Assembly (NCBI GenBank): GCA_003537575.1
Contig: DPRS01000041.1
Span: 45,711-69,771, forward strand
Direction of reading: 5' to 3'
From: Oxalobacteraceae bacterium
GTDB lineage: Bacteria > Pseudomonadota > Gammaproteobacteria > Burkholderiales > Burkholderiaceae_D
DNA: 24,061 nucleotides
Each line of letters begins with the position of its first letter. The stretch's first letter is position 1. The notes below the pieces were generated by a model, which saw only the letters and a program-made list of their open reading frames with translations, was not told the DNA's origin and ran no database searches. Made by a program: the position numbers and the translations under genes. This document shows positions 1 through 7,202 of this stretch, piece by piece.

Positions 1-858
1 ACGGTCGCAGGCGTCTATGTGCAAGACCAGATCCGCTTCTCCCCGCAGTGGGAAGCGATCGTCGGCGTGCGCTATGACAAGTTCAAGATGGATTTCGTCA
101 ACCAGCGCAACGGGCAGAAGTTCGTCAGCGATGACGGCCTGGTGTCGCCGCGCGCCGGCCTGATCTACAAGCCGATGGAAGCATTGTCCCTGTATGCGAA
201 CTACAGCTTGGCCTACCAGCCGCGCGCCGGCGAGCAACTGTCTTCGCTGACTTTGACCAACCAGGCGCTCGATCCGGAAGAATTCAAGAACATCGAAATC
301 GGCGCAAAGTGGGATGTCCGGCCCGACCTGGCTTTGACCGCGGCAATCTACCAGCTCGACCGCAGCAATGTCGCGATTACCGATCCGAGTAATCCGGCTG
401 CCACCCTGCTGGTTGACGGCCAGCGTACCAAAGGGATCGAACTCGGCGCGAGCGGACAGATCTCGAAGAAGTGGAGTGTCATGGGCGGCTATGCCTATCA
501 GGCCGGCGAGATTACCCGTACGCAGTCGGCAACCGCGCTGGCGGGGGCAGCGCTGGCACAAGTGCCGGCCCACACCTTCTCGCTGTGGAACCGCTATGAC
601 TTCACACCTGCCTTCGGCGCCGGCCTTGGCGTATACAGCCGCAGCAAGTCGTATGCCTCCACCGACAATACGGTGGTGCTGCCTGGCTTCACCCGCGTCG
701 ATGCCGCGCTCTACTACCAGATCGACAAGAACCTGAAGGCGCAGCTGAACGTCGAAAACCTTCTGGACAAGGACTATTTCGCTAACGCGCATAGCAATAC
801 CAATATCATGCCGGGTTCGCCACGGGCCTTCCGCGTCATGCTGACGGCGAATTTCTAA
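1..858 (+). CDS. TonB-dependent siderophore receptor, C-terminal part (5' end outside window)
   Basis: The frame is open from the first base and ends at TAA 856-858, giving the last 285 residues of an outer-membrane receptor. What is visible is beta-barrel only: alternating aromatic and polar strands, a segment running LDPEEFKNIEIGAKWD typical of siderophore-receptor barrels, and the C-terminal block with NVENLLDKDYF followed by a final phenylalanine, the outer-membrane assembly signal. The signal peptide, TonB box and plug lie upstream of the window. Proteins of this family import ferric siderophores using TonB-ExbBD energy. A second receptor of the same broad type follows 120 bp downstream in the same direction, so this is part of an iron-uptake cluster. 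The substrate cannot be told. An internal GTG at 19 is in frame but is not the true start. Confidence 0.9.
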   Translation, partial: TVAGVYVQDQIRFSPQWEAIVGVRYDKFKMDFVNQRNGQKFVSDDGLVSPRAGLIYKPMEALSLYANYSLAYQPRAGEQLSSLTLTNQALDPEEFKNIEIGAKWDVRPDLALTAAIYQLDRSNVAITDPSNPAATLLVDGQRTKGIELGASGQISKKWSVMGGYAYQAGEITRTQSATALAGAALAQVPAHTFSLWNRYDFTPAFGAGLGVYSRSKSYASTDNTVVLPGFTRVDAALYYQIDKNLKAQLNVENLLDKDYFANAHSNTNIMPGSPRAFRVMLTANF

Positions 859-866
859 GTCCGTCC

Positions 867-936
867 GCCGGCGAATCGATTCGCCGGCATTCCGCAAAAT
901 TCTTAGCCAGCCAGCCGCGCATCAATTGTGCGCGGC
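867..936. repeat. Two intergenic hairpins between the tandem receptor genes
   Basis: A perfect 22-bp palindrome spans 867-888, just after the first receptor stop. A second inverted repeat pairs 914-921 with 929-936 around a 7-base loop, and it is flanked by the direct repeat AGCCAGCCAG at 905-914 and 937-946. Neither hairpin has a T-run, so they are not classical terminators. They could stabilise the upstream mRNA or attenuate transcription into the second receptor. Function is inferred. Confidence 0.5.
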
Positions 937-978
937 AGCCAGCCAGTCGCCAATTTCCATCCATGGAGTCATACTTCA

Positions 979-3111
979 ATGAAACAGCACAAACTGGCGC
1001 TGCTGGTCGCACTGGCCCTGCAGCAGATTGCCTTATCTGCGCATGCGCAGGCAGGATCCGCAGTCAAACCTGAGGCAAACCTGCCTGAAGTCAAAGTAAC
1101 GGGTGAGCGCGAATTGCCGCCGACTTACAACCCGCCGACTGCGGTCAGCGCCACCAAGATCGAGGCGCCCTTGCGCGACATCCCGCAAACCGTCAACGTC
1201 GTGCCGCAAAGCCTGTTGCGCGACCAGGGCGCGCGCTCGATGGAAGCCGTGATGAAATCGGTGCCAGGGGTCGGCCTGTCCAACGGCGATGGCCAGCGCG
1301 ACCAGGTCACCATTCGCGGCTTTAGCGCGATCGCCGACCAGTTCGTCGATGGATTTCGGGATGACGCACTGTATTTCCGCGATCTGGCGAATATTGAACA
1401 AGTCGAGGTGCTCAAGGGGCCTGCATCCGTCCTGTACGGGCGCGGTTCGTCAGGCGGCCTGATCAATCGCGTCACCAAAAAGCCCGGCATCAACAAGAGC
1501 GAAATCACCGCGCAGGTCGGGAGTCAGGATCAGCGCCGCGGCGAATTCGACCTGGCCCGCAATTACAGCGACAGCGGCGTGGCATTTCGCGTGACGGGCG
1601 CCATCGAGCGCGCCGACAGCTATCGCGACCAGCAATTTCTCGACCGGGAAGTCCTTTCGCCCTCTTTGCTGTTCAAGCTCGCCCCGGATACCAGCCTGCT
1701 GCTGCAAGCCGAGCATCTGTCGGATCGCCGCGTCACCGATTTCGGTATTCCATCCTTCCAGGGGCGTCCCGTCAATGTGCCATCGGGCACTTACTACGGC
1801 GCCAGAAATGGGCGGGATGTGGATTATTCGCAGTCGGACGTGACTTCCGCAGGCTTTACGCTGAACCACCGCTTCAACAGCCAGCTTTCGCTGCGTAACG
1901 GCTTCCGTTATTACGACTATGCCCTGGACCGCCATAACACGCTGGTCGGCTCCGTCAACGAGACTGCGCAGACGGCATCGCTGACCCGCGGCGACGTGCG
2001 GCGCAAGGAAAACGGCTTTTTCAACCAGACCGAGCTTACCCAGAAGCTCAATGTCGCCGGCATGGATCACCAGATCCTGTATGGCGTCGAGCTGGGCAAG
2101 CAGAACAAGGACCAGTTTTTCGTCAACCGGGCGAATGCCGCCACCGTCAACCTGTTCAATCCTCAGGCCAGCGCGCCGACCTGGGTGCCAGCGACTATCT
2201 CCGCGCCGAACACGTTCAGCGAATTCAAGACCAGCAGCGCGTACCTGCAGGATCTGGTGAGCTTCACGGAACAGTGGAAGGCACTGGCCGGCCTGCGTTA
2301 CGATCGATTCGAGCAAGAGACCACGCCAGCCGCAGGCAGGACGCTGCAAAGAGCCGACCGCGTATGGAGTCCGCGCGTGGGTGTGGTTTACCAGCCGGCC
2401 CGCAATTTTTCGTACTATGTTTCCGTCAGCAAGTCGTTCCAGCCTTCGGGAGAAAACTTCGCCCTGGCAGCCAACAATGAGCAACTGGCACCGGAACAAA
2501 CGACCAACAAGGAAATCGGCGCAAAACTCGATTTCTTCGACGGCCAGGCGAGTGCGACAGCGTCCTTGTTCCAGCTCGAACGCACCAATATCAAGTTCAC
2601 CGATCCGGCGACCAATCGCCTCGTGCCCATTGGCACCCAGCGCACGAATGGCGTGGAATTCACCTTTGCTGGTGACTTGTCCGGCGGTTGGCAGATCTGG
2701 TCCGGCTATTCCTATCTCGACGCCAAGGTCACTTCTTCTCCAGCGGTCGACAATTCCGATAACCGCGCAGCCTTCCGCAATATCCCGGTCCAGGGCAAGC
2801 AGGCCACGCTGACGCCCAAGCATAGCGCCAATCTCTGGCTGACCAAGGCATTTGGCAACGGCTTGCGGGCCGGGGCCGGGGTGAACTATGTCGATGCTCG
2901 ATTTGCTAATCCTGGCAATACCGTGACCTTGCCCGGCTATATGCTCGTGGATGCGATGCTTGGCTACAAGCTTGCCGGAGTCGATCTTCAGCTGAACGTG
3001 AATAACCTGTTCGACCGCAAGCACATCGTCTCCGGCCATGGGTCGTCACCCAACCTGAATACGCCGGGCGCCCCGCGCTCTGTGCAGCTGACCGCACGCT
3101 ATAACTTCTGA
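979..3111 (+). CDS. TonB-dependent siderophore receptor, catecholate (Fiu)-like
   Basis: This is a complete outer-membrane receptor of 710 residues. The chosen ATG at 979 begins a clean signal peptide (MKQHKLALLVALALQQIALSAHA) and has GGAG at 964-967; a GTG at 928 would add 17 residues that spoil it. A TonB box-like EVKVTGE lies near residues 37-43. The plug follows: RDIPQTVNVVPQ, then SVPGV, VTIRGF, and IEQVEVLKGPASVLYGRG with GGLINRVTKKP to about residue 175. A 22-strand type barrel follows, ending in ARYNF with terminal Phe. The plug resembles monomeric catecholate receptors of the Fiu class, and related betaproteobacterial receptors take ferric siderophores; the exact ligand is inference. 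The PepSY gene downstream starts 11 bp after the stop and is probably co-transcribed. No Fur box is seen immediately upstream, so control may come from a promoter outside the window. Confidence 0.9.
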   Translation: MKQHKLALLVALALQQIALSAHAQAGSAVKPEANLPEVKVTGERELPPTYNPPTAVSATKIEAPLRDIPQTVNVVPQSLLRDQGARSMEAVMKSVPGVGLSNGDGQRDQVTIRGFSAIADQFVDGFRDDALYFRDLANIEQVEVLKGPASVLYGRGSSGGLINRVTKKPGINKSEITAQVGSQDQRRGEFDLARNYSDSGVAFRVTGAIERADSYRDQQFLDREVLSPSLLFKLAPDTSLLLQAEHLSDRRVTDFGIPSFQGRPVNVPSGTYYGARNGRDVDYSQSDVTSAGFTLNHRFNSQLSLRNGFRYYDYALDRHNTLVGSVNETAQTASLTRGDVRRKENGFFNQTELTQKLNVAGMDHQILYGVELGKQNKDQFFVNRANAATVNLFNPQASAPTWVPATISAPNTFSEFKTSSAYLQDLVSFTEQWKALAGLRYDRFEQETTPAAGRTLQRADRVWSPRVGVVYQPARNFSYYVSVSKSFQPSGENFALAANNEQLAPEQTTNKEIGAKLDFFDGQASATASLFQLERTNIKFTDPATNRLVPIGTQRTNGVEFTFAGDLSGGWQIWSGYSYLDAKVTSSPAVDNSDNRAAFRNIPVQGKQATLTPKHSANLWLTKAFGNGLRAGAGVNYVDARFANPGNTVTLPGYMLVDAMLGYKLAGVDLQLNVNNLFDRKHIVSGHGSSPNLNTPGAPRSVQLTARYNF

Positions 3112-3122
3112 GGGGTGTGACG

Positions 3123-3803
3123 ATGAACCTGCAAGACGGTTTTCACGAGGCACAGGCGGCAGCCGTTCGCTCGCGCTCGCGCAGCCGCCGTGCCATATTC
3201 CTCACCTGGCTGCGCAAGATTCATCTCTATGTGGGCTTGTGGGGCGCGGTATTCGGCCTGCTGTTCGGAGCAACCGGCATTCTGCTGAACCACCGCGCGA
3301 TCATGAAGATCCCGGTGGAAAAGACGGTGCAAAAGACCGTGCAACTCGCACTGCCTCCGGTCGCGTCGTTTTCCACTCCGGCAGAATTGTCGTCCTGGCT
3401 GCAGCAGGAATTGCAGTTCAAACCGGTGGCACCGCCGCTGATCAAATCGCAGCCGTCGAAGAAGGTTGTCTGGGGCGATATCGAAACCGTGCAGCCGGAG
3501 CGCTGGACCGTCAACCTGCACCGGCCCGGTGGAGCCATCAATGCAGAGTATTTTGTCGGCAATCGTTTCGTGAAACTGGACAAGCTCGACGCCACGCCCA
3601 TCGGCACGCTGACGCGCCTGCATATGTCCACCGGCGTGAGCGCGTTCTGGATCCTGCTGACTGACACGATTGCCGGCGCGCTGATCCTGCTGTCGATCAC
3701 GGGGCTGCTCTTGTGGACTCAGTTGCATACGGTGCGCACAGTGGCCGTGCTGAGCAGTGTCGGCGCCCTGTGTGCCGGCGTGTGGTTCATGTGGTCGATC
3801 TAG
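3123..3803 (+). CDS. PepSY-associated transmembrane protein of an iron-uptake cluster
   Basis: This small inner-membrane protein has 226 residues from ATG 3123, which has an AGGGG ribosome-binding site at 3111-3115; a GTG at 3117 is possible but too close to that site. After a basic N-terminus (SRSRSRR), the first membrane helix runs at about residues 20-48 (LRKIHLYVGLWGAVFGLLFG), a match to the PepSY-associated TM helix family. A periplasmic domain of about 120 residues follows. A second helix pair lies near the end (FWILLTDTIAGALILLSITGLLLW, then AVLSSVGALCAGVWFMW). Members of this family often sit beside TonB receptors and some are linked to ferric siderophore reduction or release; that role is inferred here from the neighbour. 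The gene ends before a strong terminator. Confidence 0.8.
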   Translation: MNLQDGFHEAQAAAVRSRSRSRRAIFLTWLRKIHLYVGLWGAVFGLLFGATGILLNHRAIMKIPVEKTVQKTVQLALPPVASFSTPAELSSWLQQELQFKPVAPPLIKSQPSKKVVWGDIETVQPERWTVNLHRPGGAINAEYFVGNRFVKLDKLDATPIGTLTRLHMSTGVSAFWILLTDTIAGALILLSITGLLLWTQLHTVRTVAVLSSVGALCAGVWFMWSI

Positions 3804-3871
3804 AGCGGGCACCAATCTGAAGAGGACGGGCGGCTGCGCCGATTCACACGGCGCCGGTAGGTGTGTGCAAT

Positions 3872-3913
3872 AAAAAACCGGCCTGGCAGCAATTGCCGCC
3901 AGGCCGGTTTTTT
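3872..3913. terminator. Bidirectional rho-independent terminator between the PepSY gene and suhB
   Basis: A 16-bp perfect stem pairs 3872-3887 with 3898-3913 around a 10-base loop. It carries A6 on the left and T6 on the right, so it can stop transcription from both convergent genes. Confidence 0.9.
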
Positions 3914-3927
3914 CATGAGAAGGGAGA

Positions 3928-4719
3928 TCAGGCGAAGGGCGACAGCAGTGTCACCAGTTGGCCGAAGATCTTCGGCGAGCCGGCCAGCACGTCGCCCTGA
4001 TAAATATACTCGGACTCGCCGCTGAAATTGCCGACGATGCCGCCGGATTCGGTGATCAGCAGCGAACCTGCCGCCACGTCCCAGGGTTGCAAGCCTTTTT
4101 CAAAGAAGCCGTCAAGGCGGCCGCAGGCGACATAGGCCAGGTCCAGCGCAGCAGCGCCGGGGCGGCGCAATCCGGCGCATTTCTGCGTCATGACCTTGAA
4201 CATGCTCATGTAATTTTCCAGCCCCTGCATGTCGCGGTAGGGAAAGCCGGTGCCGATCAGGGCATCGGCCATCTTGTCGCGCTTGCCGACGCGAATGCGC
4301 TTTTCATTCAGGTAAGCGCCGGCGCCCTTGGTGGCGGTGAACAGGTCGTTGCGGGTCGGATCGTACACCACCGCCTGGGTGATCTGGCCGCGCTGTTGCA
4401 GGGCGATCGACACGCAATACTGCGGGAAGCCGTGGATGAAATTGGTGGTGCCGTCGAGCGGATCGATGATCCAGACGTTTTCGTTTTCGTCGTGCAAATT
4501 GGCCGAAGGGCCGGATTCCTCGGCGAGGATGGCATGGTCGGGGTAAGCGGTTTGCAGCACCTCGATGATCGCCTGCTCGGCGGCGCGGTCGACTTCGGTG
4601 ACGAAATCGTTTTGCTGTTTCTCGGTGACTTTCAGGCGGTCGATGTCGAAAGAGGCGCGATTAATGACGGCGGCGCCGCGGCGGGCGGCCTTGACCGCCG
4701 TATTGAGCATGGGATGCAT
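3928..4719 (-). CDS. suhB: Inositol-1-monophosphatase family protein SuhB
   Basis: This Mg-dependent, Li-sensitive phosphatase has 263 residues and hydrolyses inositol 1-phosphate and related sugar phosphates. In E. coli, SuhB also joins the ribosomal RNA antitermination complex. The family motifs are all present: ILAEESG with Glu67/Glu68, WIIDPLDGTTNF with metal-binding Asp86 and Asp89 (about residues 83-94), and the C-terminal QPWDVAAGSLLITESGG with Asp214. The start was set at ATG 4719, which gives the usual N-terminus MHPMLNTAVKAAR; a frame extension up to 4752 is unlikely to be translated. The gene is divergent from trmJ, a common proteobacterial arrangement. It ends 14 bp from the shared terminator at 3872-3913. 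Confidence 0.95.
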   Translation of the reverse strand: MHPMLNTAVKAARRGAAVINRASFDIDRLKVTEKQQNDFVTEVDRAAEQAIIEVLQTAYPDHAILAEESGPSANLHDENENVWIIDPLDGTTNFIHGFPQYCVSIALQQRGQITQAVVYDPTRNDLFTATKGAGAYLNEKRIRVGKRDKMADALIGTGFPYRDMQGLENYMSMFKVMTQKCAGLRRPGAAALDLAYVACGRLDGFFEKGLQPWDVAAGSLLITESGGIVGNFSGESEYIYQGDVLAGSPKIFGQLVTLLSPFA

Positions 4720-4739
4720 ACAGGTTCCGTTAAAATGGC

Positions 4740-4769
4740 GGTTCCCTTGCAAACCGCAACCAGGGAACC
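4740..4769. promoter_or_regulatory. Inverted repeat in the suhB-trmJ divergent intergenic region
   Basis: GGTTCCCT at 4740-4747 is the exact reverse complement of AGGGAACC at 4762-4769, separated by 14 bp. The position between two divergent starts (4719 and 4849) suits an operator or an mRNA hairpin. No known regulator motif is recognised. Confidence 0.4.
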
Positions 4770-4848
4770 ATGTAAATTGAACAATGAGCGATGCGGCAAC
4801 TGGCGCATGTTATTGTTTGCGCCTTGCCGCTTGTTGCCGCTATTTTAA

Positions 4849-5631
4849 ATGAACCTGCCCCAAACCGACACTGTCCCGGATACTTCTCTTTTCAAGCGCC
4901 TGCGTTTTATCCTTGTTGAAACCAGCCGGCCAGGCAACATCGGCGCCGCTGCGCGCGCCATGAAGACCATGGGTTTCTCCGACCTGGTGCTGGTCAATCC
5001 GCGCAACCCGGAAGCCGTGCGGCACGAGGAAGCGGTCGCCTTTGCCAGCGGCGCGCTGGATGTGCTGGAAGGCGCGCGCATCGTCGGCTCCATCGGCGAG
5101 GCGCTCGCAGGCTGCAATTTTGCCGCCGCCGTGAGCGCCCGCCTGCGCGAATATTCGCCGCCCGTGGTTACGCCGCGCATCCTTGGAGAGCAACTCGAAG
5201 CCGACGCCGGTTTGCATGCCGCGCTGCTGTTCGGTAACGAGCGTTTCGGCTTGCCCAATGAGGCGGTGGAAAAGTGCAATTTCCTGATCAACATTCCCGC
5301 CAATCCGGATTACTCCTCGCTGAACCTGGCGCAGGCGGTGCAAGTGTTGGCTTACGAAGGCCGCATGGCGGCCACCGGCGGCAAGCTGGCCGAAAGCGGC
5401 ATCGGTTTCAGGGGGGAGGCTGCCGGCGTCGAGCAGATTGACGGCATGTATGCGCACCTGGAACAGGCACTGGTGGGCATCGGCTTTCTCAATCCCGACA
5501 GCCCGAAAAAACTCATGCCGCGCATCAAGCGGCTGTTTTCCCGCACCGGGCTGGAAACCGAGGAAGTCAATATCCTGCGCGGCATGGCGCGCCAGATGCT
5601 GGCCATGACAAAGTCCGGCAAAAAGGAATGA
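4849..5631 (+). CDS. trmJ: tRNA (cytidine/uridine-2'-O-)-methyltransferase TrmJ
   Basis: This 260-residue SPOUT-class enzyme 2'-O-methylates nucleotide 32 of the tRNA anticodon loop with S-adenosylmethionine. The N-terminal SpoU domain shows FILVETSRPGNIGAAARAMK (about residues 22-41) and SDLVLVNPR. The knotted cofactor-binding region appears as LLFGNERFGLPNE near residue 125, then the helix with SSLNLAQAVQVLAYE near residues 153-167. A C-terminal extension of about 70 residues (KKLMPRIKRLFSRTGLETEEVNILRGMARQM) matches the dimerisation tail of TrmJ and separates it from TrmL and TrmH. The start is the first ATG; no clear Shine-Dalgarno sequence precedes it (TATTTTAA lies directly upstream). 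It is divergent from suhB and convergent with lexA. Confidence 0.92.
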   Translation: MNLPQTDTVPDTSLFKRLRFILVETSRPGNIGAAARAMKTMGFSDLVLVNPRNPEAVRHEEAVAFASGALDVLEGARIVGSIGEALAGCNFAAAVSARLREYSPPVVTPRILGEQLEADAGLHAALLFGNERFGLPNEAVEKCNFLINIPANPDYSSLNLAQAVQVLAYEGRMAATGGKLAESGIGFRGEAAGVEQIDGMYAHLEQALVGIGFLNPDSPKKLMPRIKRLFSRTGLETEEVNILRGMARQMLAMTKSGKKE

Positions 5632-5640
5632 TGAAGAAAA

Positions 5641-5669
5641 AGCCCGGATGGCGGAATGCCATTCGGGCT
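5641..5669. terminator. Terminator shared by trmJ and lexA
   Basis: A 12-bp stem (5641-5652 with 5658-5669, one G-T pair) has a 5-base loop. Read on the minus strand it is followed by TTTTTCTTC, so it suits lexA best. On the plus strand only TTT follows, so it is weaker for trmJ. Confidence 0.7.
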
Positions 5670-5704
5670 TTGGGTATAAAAACATGCCGTTCCAGCTAGG
5701 ATAC

Positions 5705-5863
5705 TCAGTATCCGCGAGCATTCCGCACAAGTGAGAGGGGAGTGCGAAACGCCGGCATCACCGGAGCGGCATTGAAAGCGTGCTTGATCTGCGAGTTGGA
5801 CAGTTGATTGTCGTTAATGGTTCCAGGGTCAAGCCGACTTAATTCCAGGCTAATTCCAGGCCC
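5705..5863 (-). other. Possible gene remnant downstream of lexA
   Basis: On the minus strand there is a 53-codon open stretch ending at TGA 5705-5707, with no credible start codon or ribosome-binding site. Its end reads SNSQIKHAFNAAPVMPAF then RTPLSLVRNARGY, and most third positions are G or C, as in the surrounding real genes. It could be the tail of a decayed gene or chance; I recognise no family. It overlaps the lexA stop by a few bases in another frame. Confidence 0.25.
5840..5861. repeat. 11-bp perfect tandem duplication across the lexA stop codon
   Basis: TAATTCCAGGC occurs twice in immediate succession (5840-5850 and 5851-5861). The lexA stop (TAG on the minus strand, 5850-5852) spans the junction. 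Removing one copy would turn the stop into TAA without changing the protein, so the duplication is silent for LexA. Confidence 0.85.
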
Positions 5864-6521
5864 TTACGAGGCCGACAGCCAACCCTTCCAGCGCAAAATC
5901 TTCGCGCTGCGGTTCCACCAGAATTGTCTTGAAATCCGGGTTTTCCGGCAGGAGTTCGATGACCGAACCAGACTTTCTGTAGCGCTTGACCGTGACTTCA
6001 TCGCCCAGGCGGGCCACGACGATCTGGCCGTTACGGGCGGCATCGGCTTTTTTGACGGCGAGCAGGTCGCCGTCGAGGATGCCGGCGTCGCGCATCGACA
6101 TGCCGCGCACCTTCAACAGGTAATCCGGCTTGGCGACAAACAGCGCGGGATCGACATGGTAGGTGCTTTCGATGTGTTCCTGCGCCAGGATGGGCGAGCC
6201 GGCGGCCACGCGGCCGACCAGCGGCAAGCTCAGTTGCATCAGCGCCGGGTGCGGCAGTGCCATTTGCGGATTGCGGCTGCCCGCCGTCTTGCCTTTCGCG
6301 CCTGTGCCGTGATCGCGCAAGCGGATGCCGCGCGAAGTGCCGGGGGAAATCTCGATGGCGCCCTTGCGCGCCAGCGCCTGCAAATGCTCTTCGGCGGCGT
6401 TGGCAGAGCGAAAACCCAGCTCGGCGGCAATTTCAGCGCGAGTCGGCGGGAAGCCGGTATTTTCGATGGCTTCGCGGATCAGGTTGAGGATTTGTTCCTG
6501 GCGGGCGGTCAGTTTCAGCAT
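5850..6521 (-). CDS. lexA: LexA, SOS-response transcriptional repressor
   Basis: This 223-residue protein (E. coli LexA has 202) represses DNA-repair genes and cleaves itself when RecA is activated. The N-terminal winged-helix domain covers about residues 1-70 (LTARQEQILNLIREAI, then PPTRAEIAAELGFRS), joined by a linker of about 25 residues that is longer than in E. coli. The cleavage site VGRVAAG places the scissile bond at Ala107-Gly108. The catalytic dyad is Ser142 (VRGMSMRDAG) and Lys179 (EVTVKRY), 37 residues apart as in E. coli (Ser119/Lys156). The start ATG 6521 gives the canonical MLKLTARQ. A consensus SOS box sits 104 bp upstream, so the gene is autoregulated. It is divergent from rpsF. 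Confidence 0.97.
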   Translation of the reverse strand: MLKLTARQEQILNLIREAIENTGFPPTRAEIAAELGFRSANAAEEHLQALARKGAIEISPGTSRGIRLRDHGTGAKGKTAGSRNPQMALPHPALMQLSLPLVGRVAAGSPILAQEHIESTYHVDPALFVAKPDYLLKVRGMSMRDAGILDGDLLAVKKADAARNGQIVVARLGDEVTVKRYRKSGSVIELLPENPDFKTILVEPQREDFALEGLAVGLVRAWN

Positions 6522-6624
6522 GGCGGCGATCCGTGGATGGCGTGAATGGGGCATTGATGGAAACATCATCCGCAGCAATGGCCAGACGGGCATCGTGCGG
6601 CATGGCGCTGTGCGGATGAACAGT

Positions 6625-6640
6625 CTGTATTTTTATACAG
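6625..6640. promoter_or_regulatory. LexA-binding SOS box
   Basis: CTGTATTTTTATACAG matches the CTGT-N8-ACAG consensus exactly, with an A/T-only centre. It lies upstream of lexA and overlaps AT-rich bases that read TATAAAAAT on the minus strand, a plausible -10 region with TTGCAT further upstream. This predicts lexA autorepression. Its distance from the rpsF promoter (about 70 bp) makes direct control of the ribosomal operon less likely. Confidence 0.9.
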
Positions 6641-6709
6641 TGTCTGGGCGAATGCAAGCGCTATTTACCGGAAGTTTGTCCAAGAAAAACCGGTAAGGGC
6701 TTGAAAGTC

Positions 6710-6738
6710 TTGAGTTTTCTCCAAATTCAAGGCAAAAT
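6710..6738 (+). promoter_or_regulatory. Candidate sigma-70 promoter of the rpsF operon
   Basis: TTGAGT (6710-6715) and CAAAAT (6733-6738) are separated by 17 bp. Transcription would begin near 6745, leaving a leader of about 70 nt before rpsF that contains the hairpin at 6767-6793. The call is by eye from consensus similarity. Confidence 0.45.
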
Positions 6739-6766
6739 CTCGGGTTTTCCCCTTCCCACACTCGTC

Positions 6767-6793
6767 TTGACGCCGAGGTGGGCAATTCGTCAA
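6767..6793 (+). promoter_or_regulatory. Candidate S6:S18 autoregulatory leader hairpin
   Basis: TTGACG (6767-6772) pairs perfectly with CGTCAA (6788-6793). The 15-base loop begins with CCGAGGTG and lies 21-47 nt upstream of the rpsF ATG. Leaders of rpsF operons in many bacteria carry a CCG-containing structure that mimics the 16S rRNA site bound by the S6:S18 dimer, giving feedback control. Position and loop fit that description; the secondary structure has not been modelled. Confidence 0.45.
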
Positions 6794-6813
6794 TCTGTCC
6801 CTAAGGAGATTAC

Positions 6814-7185
6814 ATGCGTCATTATGAAATCGTATTTATCGTGCATCCCGATCAAAGCGAGCAAGTGCCCGCGATGATCGAGCGCTACAAGGGCATCGTC
6901 ACCACCCGCGGCGGCAAGATCCATCGCGTGGAAGACTGGGGCCGTCGCCAGATGGCTTACATGATCAACAAGCTGGCCAAGGCACACTACGTCTGCCTGA
7001 ACATCGAGTGCGACGCCGAAACCCTGGCTGAGATCGAAACCGGCTTCAAGTTCAACGATGCCGTGCTGCGCCACCTGACCGTCAAGATGAAGAAGGCCGA
7101 AACCGCGCCGTCGCCGATGATGAAGGCCGTGCAGAAGGAAGACGCCGCCAAGAGCCATCGCAGCGAAGCGCCTGCTGCCGCGTAA
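6814..7185 (+). CDS. rpsF: 30S ribosomal protein S6
   Basis: This 123-residue S6 binds S18 and the central domain of 16S rRNA in the small-subunit platform. It opens with the family signature MRHYEIVFIVHPDQSEQV, followed by WGRRQMAYMINK (about residues 48-59) and HYVCLNIE. The C-terminal tail from about residue 97 is low-complexity (KKAETAPSPMMKAV, ending APAAA), as is usual. AAGGAG at 6805-6810 lies at suitable spacing before ATG 6814. It is the first gene of the rpsF-priB-rpsR-rplI operon; priB follows after 17 bp. Confidence 0.97.
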   Translation: MRHYEIVFIVHPDQSEQVPAMIERYKGIVTTRGGKIHRVEDWGRRQMAYMINKLAKAHYVCLNIECDAETLAEIETGFKFNDAVLRHLTVKMKKAETAPSPMMKAVQKEDAAKSHRSEAPAAA

Positions 7186-7202
7186 TTGACGAAGCAGGAG
7201 GC

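Noticed and set aside
928..978. GTG start giving a 17-residue longer siderophore receptor
   Set aside because: The extension would precede a perfect signal peptide and runs through the intergenic hairpin; ATG 979 has its own GGAG.
1450..3039. 529-codon open frame on the minus strand
   Set aside because: Antisense shadow of the siderophore receptor; no recognisable protein and no ribosome-binding site.
3099..3815. Minus-strand frame over the PepSY gene
   Set aside because: The plus-strand protein has membrane helices and operon spacing; the reverse frame is a Gln/Arg-rich shadow.
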